NCBI GenBank assembly: GCA_023014485.1
Contig: JAJOZX010002577.1
Coordinates: 413,501-477,500, forward strand
Reading direction: 5' to 3'
Length of the DNA stretch: 64,000 nucleotides
Source: Bathynomus jamesi
Lineage: Eukaryota > Arthropoda > Malacostraca > Isopoda > Cirolanidae
Shown here piece by piece: positions 57,796-64,000 of the stretch (the first letter of the stretch is position 1; the number at the start of each line of letters is the position of its first letter). The notes beneath the pieces were generated by a model, which was given only the letters and a program-made list of their open reading frames with translations, did not search any database and was not told the origin of the DNA. The translations under genes were made by a program, and so were the position numbers.

Positions 57796-57915
57796 GAAAC
57801 CTATATATTGTCTTGAACTCTCCTTTTACTTCAGTGTTCCTGAGGATGTCATTAGACGAAAGCGCGTGAGCACCACTTTGTGTTTCTTTTCCCTTCGTGG
57901 TTTTATTCATCATGT
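57796..57915 (+). mobile_element. Penelope 3' region, copy 2
   Basis: Repeats the 55432-55560 block in the same orientation, about 2.36 kb downstream. No endonuclease remnant precedes it. Confidence 0.78.
57834..57873 (+). ncRNA. Hammerhead-like motif, copy 2
   Basis: The same layout as copy 1: GTGTTC, CTGAGGA, GTC-ATTA-GAC, GAAA, GCGC and GAGCAC. The dinucleotide before GAGCAC is GT instead of TT, which may spoil the cleavage site. Confidence 0.5.
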
Positions 57916-57949
57916 ATATACTGTATGTAATATATATATATATATATAT

Positions 57950-58227
57950 ATGATACACACAGACAGTGCATGGAACAAGGAACTCTTCTGGGATAATTAA
58001 ATCCACTATAGTCCGAATAAGTAATGGTAAATGACAGATACCATAGTTTTTCTTTTTCATGATGCTAGCCCGACGTGGGCAACGGGTCACTCGCAAAGAG
58101 GTCCCATAAATATAGCTTCCCTCACCAGCTATCTGCAAAGCAGACAGGATCCAGCTTTGGGACATGGATAGTGGATTTAATTATCCCAGAAGAGTTCCTT
58201 GTTCCATGCACTGTCTGTGTGTATCAT
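57950..58227. mobile_element. MITE with perfect 60-bp TIRs
   Basis: 57950-58009 and 58168-58227 are exact inverses (starting ATGATACACACAGACAGTGC). The 158-bp centre is non-coding. The left border is (TA)n. No transposase or known family is evident from the ends. Confidence 0.85.
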
Positions 58228-58234
58228 AAAAAAC

Positions 58235-58261
58235 TCAGGGGACCATTCTGAGTTCATTCCC

Positions 58262-58295
<34 letters not shown>

Positions 58296-58330
58296 ATATA
58301 TATGGGAATGAACTCAGAATGGTCCCCTGA
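58235..58330. repeat. Hairpin around a (TA)n/(TG)n loop
   Basis: TCAGGGGACCATTCTGAGTT continuing to CATTCCCATATATA (58235) pairs with its inverse ending at 58330. Arms are about 33 bp and the loop is a TA/TG microsatellite. Confidence 0.9.
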
Positions 58331-58374
58331 TAGATATATATATATATATATATACTGTATAAATGAAATGAAAA

Positions 58375-59062
58375 TGATAAGGTTTATTGGCAGACTATAG
58401 TCTAGTCCGTGTGACAAATATTATTAATACAATGACAGTTCACATACTAAGGATAAAAATATATAAAATTTATTAGAAATAATAGTAATGTTGAGTTAAG
58501 TGGAGCTACAGACAGACGTTTTCGTACCAAGAAGTCCATAGCTTAGAGGATAAACGGCAGGACTCATGGATAGCTTGGATAATCGGGTTGGTTGATTTTT
58601 TTTAAAATTCTTTGCAGTAGACTGTATTGAGCACGTCTTGTTACCTCGGGAGGCTCGGGACATTGCGGGTAGTAAACATTTGCGAAGCTGAGCATCTCGG
58701 GGGGGTAATTTATATAAGTGTCTAAAAGACTTGTTGTACAGCAAATTTGGAGTTCTGCCAGAACCTTTTTTATAATTCACCCAGAGTTGCTGTCCGTATA
58801 TATTACGGCAGAAAGTACGATAGTGTGTCTCTCTAGCTTCACTTGTACAGAACCGAAAGTTCCTTAGTCATATTCGCTTTTAGCACAAAGGCTTCGAGAT
58901 TTTCTTATCCGAGTCATCACTCAAGGAGCTGGTAATAGTTTGACCCAAATATTTAAACTATTGTACTTCTTCAATTATTTCACCTTTCATTTTAAACCTA
59001 AGTCAGTTGGCTGATTATAGCTTTTAGGATGAAATTGCATAACCTTAGTTTTTGTAACATTA
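58375..59062 (-). pseudogene. LINE family D C-terminal part (split by LINE B)
   Basis: Minus strand from 59062: NVTKTKVMQFHPKSYNQ, then FKYLGQTITSSLSDDSDKK, LRNFRFCTSEARETHYRTFC and WVNYKKGSGRTPNLLYNKSF, then RHLYKLPPRDAQLRKCLLPA (58780-58496). This is the thumb and C-terminus of a LINE ORF2. It continues the RT sequence found at 62165-63060, separated by the LINE B insertion. Frameshifts and stops are present. Confidence 0.8.
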
Positions 59063-61393
59063 AAAAGAATATCGATACAATGCAGGGAGACGCGGAAGGT
59101 AATCGTTTAGTTAATTTTCTCGAGGATAGCTTTCTTATTCAAAAGGTTGGGGAACCTACGAGGTTGGACAGTATTTTAGATTTAGTAATAACTACGGATG
59201 ATAGGCTAATTACTGATCTTCAAGAAATAGAACCGTTAAGCAATAGCGATCACAATATGGTATAGTTTGTCCTCTCAGTAAGTCACTCGAAACCAGCTAA
59301 CTCGACTAAAATTCCTAACTTCTAGCACGCAGACTTTAGTAAATTTCGAAATAAATTGTCACATGTCAATTGGGGAACTCCAACGCAAAACTAATGTGGG
59401 AATCGTTCGAAACGGTATTTAGGACTATAAATGAGGAATGTGTACCGTACAAAATTAAGCGTGCGAAAGTAAACAAGCCCTTGTGGTTTACTTCTAGAGT
59501 AGGAGACATTATAAAGAGTAGAGATAGGGCTTATAGGTTACATAAGTGCGATAAAGACAATTTGTGGTTACGAAACAACTACATATCTCTAAGGCGTGAA
59601 GCGAAAAGTGTAATAAAGTCCAAGCGCGAATTTGAAATCTCCATAGCTCGTGACGGTAAAGAAAAGCCCAAGCGATTCTTTCAATACGTCAATAATAGAA
59701 ATCCAGTAAAAAGTGTCTTGGGGCCTTTGAAAAATGTAAACGGAGATCTAGTTTCTGAAAACAAGGAAATGGCTACCTTGCTAAACGAATTTTTTACGTC
59801 AGTTTTTACTATAGAAGATGTAACGAATATCCCTACGGTCATAGACATAATACCTTTTGATAATGGTAATACTTTGGATGATATCGTCGTTAGTGAAGGG
59901 GAGGTAATGCGCTATATTGATAAAATGAAAACGCGTAAATCACCGGGGCCGGATTCCATATATCCCATACAACTAAAAGAATTAAAAGATAGCATGGTTG
60001 TGCCGCTAACAAAGATTTTTAATGCGTCTATTTCTGAGGGGTGCGTACCAGATAATTTCAAGTTAGCAAACGTAACACCTATCTTTAAGAAAGGCGATAA
60101 AGGTGCGGCGGGAAATTATAGGCCAATCAGTTTAACGTCTGTTGTAGGTAAGCTACTGGAATCAATAATTAGGGATGTTATAGTCGAACACTTAGAATTG
60201 CATAAACTAGTTAGAAATACGCAGCACGGTTTTAGGCGAAACAAATCTTGCTTAACTAATCTTTTAGAATTTTTCCAAAGCGTGGTTGACGTTTACGATA
60301 GACATCGGGCGGTTGATGTAGTGTATTTAGATTTTCAAAAAACGTTTGACACCGTGCCTCAAAAGACTCATTGAAAAAACTAAGGCTCATGGAATCAGGG
60401 GTGTAGTAATAAATTGGCTAGAAGAGTGGTTGCGAGGTAGGAAACGGAGGGTGGTCGTTGATGGAGCGGAGTCGTGTTGGGCTAATGTAGCGAGTGGCGT
60501 TCCTCAGGGTTCTGTATTGGGCCCCTTGCTTTTTCTTATATATATTAACGATTTAGATGTCGGCCTAGTCAGTACAGTTTCAAAGTTTGCGGATGACACG
60601 AAGCTGGGTGGTAGGGCGATTAATGACGAAGATAGAGGTAAAATCCAGGAAGATCTGAATAAAATCGTTGATTGGTCAGTCACATGGCAAATGAGATTTA
60701 ACGTTGATAAGTGCAAAATTTTGCATATAGGTTCGCGTAACGGTAATTTTGGGAATAGTATGTCAGGGAAAGATTTAACAAGCGTAGAGCAGGAAAAAGA
60801 ATTAGGAGTTAGTCATTGGTGATTTAGAAGTAGCGAAACAAAGTACAGCAGCGGTCAATAAGGCGAACAAAGTGTTAGGTTTTATAGCTCGAAATTTTGA
60901 GTACAAATCGCGCGATATTATAGTTCCTCTTTATAAATCATTAGTTAGATCCCATTTGGAGTACGCGGTCCAATTTTGGAATCCGCATATGCGAAAAGAT
61001 ATAGACAAAATCGAAAGAGTTCAAAGACGAGCAACTAAGATGATTCCGTCGCTTAGGTCAAAGTCGTACGAGGATAGGCTTAAGGAGTTAAAATTGACAA
61101 CACTCGAGACTAGGAAGTTAAGGGGTGATCTAATCCAGGTTTTCAAAATTATGAATGGGTTCGATAACGTCGCAAGAGATAGCTTTTTCGAAATATCTCA
61201 ATATAATAGGACTAGAAATAACGGGTGTAAGTTGACAAGTAGAAGGTTCGAGACCGCAGTTGCCAAAAACTTTTTTACGCATAGAATAGTAAATAGCTGG
61301 AATAGTTTGCCGGTAGAAGTAATTAGTAGCACGTCTATAAACATGTTTAAAAATCGATTAGACGCATATGTTGATAGATTGGGTATAGTTTAA
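59063..61393 (+). pseudogene. LINE family B (CR1/L2-type) ORF2, nested in LINE D
   Basis: The start holds the end of the endonuclease domain: EGNRLVNFLEDSFLIQKVG, SNSDHNMV. After stops near 59265-59325 the frame 59370-60374 covers NKPLWFTSRVGDIIKSRDRA, the N-terminal RT (KSPGPDSIYPIQLKELKDSM, NYRPISLTSVVGKLLESII, RNTQHGFRRNKSCLTNLLEF) and VVYLDFQKTFDTV. A frameshift at about 60360 leads to WLEEWLRGRKRRVVVDG, SGVPQGSVLGPLLFLIYIND and KFADDTKLGGRA, the catalytic DD at about 60594. A second frameshift near 60815 leads to LVRSHLEYAVQFWNPHM, RVQRRATKMIPSLRSKSYED and the stop at 61393. Most of the ORF is present, so it is the most complete LINE here. TAACATTA at 59055-59062 and 62165-62172 is its likely target duplication. 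Confidence 0.9.
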
Positions 61394-62164
61394 GGTAGTA
61401 AAATTAAGGCTTTGTGGTGATCGATCCCACAGCTCAACACAAGTGTTGTGGGATATAGGGAGGCAGCATCTTGGGTTAGGGGATACTCTCTGTCCTTACA
61501 CACCCCATTTAGAGATATTCCTCTGCCGAGCGGTGCCCCCCCATAGTACTGTGTGGTATTGAAAAACTCATGATCTTCACTTGCCCCACAAACACCTTGA
61601 AATGGGAGACCCAAAATGGGTGCACACACACATTTCTACATTACTGTACAGTCTTTACAGCCACGCCTACACTTTTCCTCCTAAGTATATATATATTGTA
61701 ATGTGTATGGTTGTAAATTTTGACGTGGTCCGCAGTCGATGTGGACCGTGACTTATTTTTGGTTGGCAAGGTACTAGTATTGATGGATACCGTAATGAAA
61801 TTGACTGGATTCTTTGGATCTGATATATTTGCATGTCGGTTATAAATAGATAGTGTGTGTAACATATTTGTGGAGAGTAGTCTATTATGACTTGATCCTC
61901 TGGATCCAGAGATTCTATCTTTAGTTTTAAATCGATAATTAATTAGTTTTAAATTGATAATTATTTAGTTTTGTAAAAATTGGTCGTTGCCAATGTACAG
62001 GCAGTTTTTACATAAAATTCTTATGTTCTTGTGGTTCGGAACCCACGTGAAATTGTAGGTCCCCTCCGCCACCACGGAGGACATAACACAATACACAATT
62101 ACGAACACAGTTAGGTAGACCAGCCATGAGTGGATCCTAGGGTCTTTGTTGGTCTGAAACATTA
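61394..62164. other. 3' part of the nested insertion, with SINE-C fragment
   Basis: 61394-61640 probably belongs to the LINE 3' untranslated region. 61641-62030 is AT-rich and includes the perfect palindrome CTCTGGATCCAGAG at 61898. A SINE-C tail scrap lies at 62032-62090 (GTGGTTCGGAACCCACGTGA). A 29-bp motif at 62127-62155 repeats 50736-50764. Confidence 0.5.
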
Positions 62165-63060
62165 TAACATTATAACGTTTTGTAGCCGATCCAGACCTTT
62201 AACAGAGGGACTTATTAACACCATATCATCGGCATAAACTAAGTTATTTATCCTTGTGTTAACTACAACATCCCACTGTTGTCTCATTAAGTGAAGCAAT
62301 TAATCCGTCAATATGCACATTAAACAGCATAAGGGAGAGCAAGGAGCCTTGTCTCACCCCGCAAGAGGAGCCAAAACATTTGGATAGTACAATTGCCCCA
62401 CCTAACAGTGAAAGATTGGTGGGAATACCAAAATTTCAATAAATTTAATATATACATGGGAACCTTCCTGTCTTCTAGTTTTTTAAAATAAAATATTGTG
62501 GTTCACTCTATCATATGGCTTGCTTGTATTTAGGAAACAGCTATAAGTGGTTGAATTACTGTCATTGTATTTAGAAATTGTTTCTTTAAGTACATAGATA
62601 CACTGTCAGTTGAGTCGGACCTTTTAAAACCAAACTGATTAGATGTCCAGAGGTAATCATTTAATCGGAGTAACGAGTTTTTTTTTAGTTTCGAGAAGCA
62701 GGAAGCGACAGCAATAGGCCTGTAATTATTGCGGACAGAATGTCTCCATACTTATTTTTGACCAGGGGCAAGATATATACCCTCATGAACTCTGCGGGGA
62801 TATGTCTGATAAGAGCAATGATATATGCAGACATACTACGTCATTGGCATATTTTAAGTGCTCATTCGATAAGTCATTTACCCCTTACGCAGAACCAGTC
62901 TTTAACTCTGTAATTAACCTCTCTACTTCAGGAACTGATATCAAAGTATTTTCCCTTGTTCTTCCCACAGGCGTTTCGCTGCAATCTATCTTAAGATTAT
63001 CCCTACTCACACTGTTAAGAATGTTAGAGTAGTTTCTTTTCGACAGCTTTGCAATTTCAT
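62165..63060 (-). pseudogene. LINE family D reverse transcriptase part
   Basis: Minus strand from 63060: EIAKLSKRNYSNILNSV, VSRDNLRIDCSETPVGR, VPEVERLITELKTG, then after breaks ILPLVKNKYGDILS, NDYLWTSNQFGFKRSDSTDS, a GSSCGVRQGSLLSLMLFNVH core with IDGLIASL, and the catalytic YADDMVLISPSVKGLDRLQN ending near 62175. The protein continues at 59062 on the minus strand. Clade unresolved (neither jockey nor L2 by its GVRQG motif). Many frameshifts. Confidence 0.8.
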
Positions 63061-63082
63061 CCTACCCCGACACCTCGTCGGA

Positions 63083-63115
63083 GGGAGCACACACACACAC
63101 ACACACACACACACA
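63083..63115. repeat. (AC)n microsatellite
   Basis: A pure AC run adjoining the Tc1-type end at 63117. Confidence 0.95.
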
Positions 63116-63116
63116 T

Positions 63117-63756
63117 TACCAGTCAAAAGTTTAAGTACACCCTGAAATTTTCAAATTTTGTTTAAAGTTTTTTATTTATTAACTAAGTTATCATGATACA
63201 AATTCATAAGTACAGACATGGGAACTTAAATAACAACAAATCGGGACAATTTACCAAAAGCAAAGTCTAAATTTTAGATTCATCAAAATAGCCTCCTCTA
63301 GCAGCAATTACAGCAGAACAAATTTGAGGCATGCGCTCAACAAGAGAAAGAAGATAGTCTGGTGAAAGCTGTTGCCAGCACTCTTGTAAGAATTCCCAGA
63401 GCTTCTGAGCACTGGATGGCTGCTTGGCTTTGACTCGTCGATCCAGTTCATCCTACACTAGCTCGATGGGGTTCAGATCCGGGGACTGTGCTGGCCATTC
63501 CATAACTGTGAGCCGACGTTGTCGTTCTTTCTGCTTCAGGTAATTTTGACACAGCTTGGAAGTGTGTTTAGGATCGTTGTCTTGCTACATTATGAACTGT
63601 TGGCCAACTAGTCGCAGTCCAGATGGGATGGCATGTCGCTGGAGAATGCTGTGATAGCCACGTTGGTTCAGTATTCCAGTGACTTTGTGGAGATCTCCAA
63701 CTTGCTCCCCTGCAAAACATCCCCAGACCATCACACTTTCTCCACCATGCTTCTAG
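63117..63756 (-). pseudogene. Tc1-type transposase C-terminal half
   Basis: The minus strand from about 63756 reads GESVMVWGCFAGEQVGDLHK, then [37 protein letters not shown] (second catalytic D), and [12 protein letters not shown] (last acid, E), then SPDYLLSLVERMPQICSAVI to the C-terminus near 63265. Two TAG codons occur, one just before QDNDPKH and one at a position that is usually Trp after IELV. The terminus at 63117 reads CCAGTCAAAAGTTTAAGTAC, a Tc1-type end. The N-terminal half is replaced by unrelated poly-T sequence. Confidence 0.88.
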
Positions 63757-64000
63757 TGATGTTAAAAAACCGTTTTTTTTGTTTGTTTTTTTTTTTTTTT
63801 TGTATTTTTGTTTTTTGTTTTTGGTTTTTTTAATAATTAATATAGATATTGCCAATTTAATTATAAGGTATACTTTTGCAATGATATATATTATAAAAAT
63901 AAATAAATAAATAAATAATAAAATAGGCCATATGGTACCAGTATAGAATGTCCTTTTCAGCCTATTTACAGAAAAAAACTGGCCTCTTTCTTGCACTGAA
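63757..64000. other. Poly-T/AT-rich end of window
   Basis: Long T and (TAAA)n tracts. CTGTAAATAGGCTGAAAAGG-type sequence on the minus strand at the far end may resume element sequence outside the window. No gene seen. Confidence 0.5.

Overview
This window looks like intergenic or intronic DNA from an arthropod, most likely a decapod crustacean. The reasons are the very dense (AT)n, (AG)n and (AC)n microsatellites, scattered TTAGGT-type runs, and a mix of Tc1/mariner, hAT, piggyBac-type, Penelope, Ty3/Gypsy and several LINE families with many tRNA- and 5S-rRNA-derived short repeats. The taxon is inferred, not proven. No convincing host protein-coding gene is visible. Almost all coding sequence is transposon-derived and broken.

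Layout. 0.5-3 kb: a hAT transposase relic split by a piggyBac-type MITE that itself holds a hAT-type MITE, followed by a LINE (family A). 3-14 kb: microsatellites, TIR repeats, tRNA- and 5S-derived SINEs and a second LINE A relic. 14.4-19.5 kb: a complete Ty3/Gypsy element with near-identical 459-bp LTRs, inserted into a cluster of tRNA-promoter fold-back repeats (SINE-A) that continues to 20.9 kb. 21-28 kb: mostly featureless, apart from a strong 134-nt hairpin, a tRNA-Asn-like relic and an inverted SINE-C pair. 28.3-30.3 kb: a decayed LTR element with an integrase remnant. 30.8-31.8 kb: a mariner deletion derivative with ~140-bp inverted repeats, then a dimeric tRNA SINE. 33-49 kb: SINE-C copies, a LINE B fragment, a perfect 131-bp-arm SINE-A palindrome and long AT repeats.

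49-64 kb is the richest part. It holds a broken mariner, a LINE C with a poly-A tail, a third LINE A relic, a cysteine-rich pseudogene, a hAT C-terminus, a Penelope GIY-YIG endonuclease with two hammerhead-like tails, an internally deleted Tc1 element, another mariner relic, and several TIR/hairpin repeats. It ends with a LINE D split by a nested LINE B (8-bp target duplication TAACATTA) and a Tc1 C-terminus.

The genes do not form a pathway. What links them is nesting and mobilisation: pol III promoters (tRNA and 5S) on SINEs, long inverted repeats, and insertions into AT microsatellites. The most unusual items are the tRNA-promoter repeats with perfect terminal inverted repeats, the 131-bp palindrome, the hammerhead-like motifs, the 5S-derived SINE family and the nested insertions whose removal would leave reading frames in phase.
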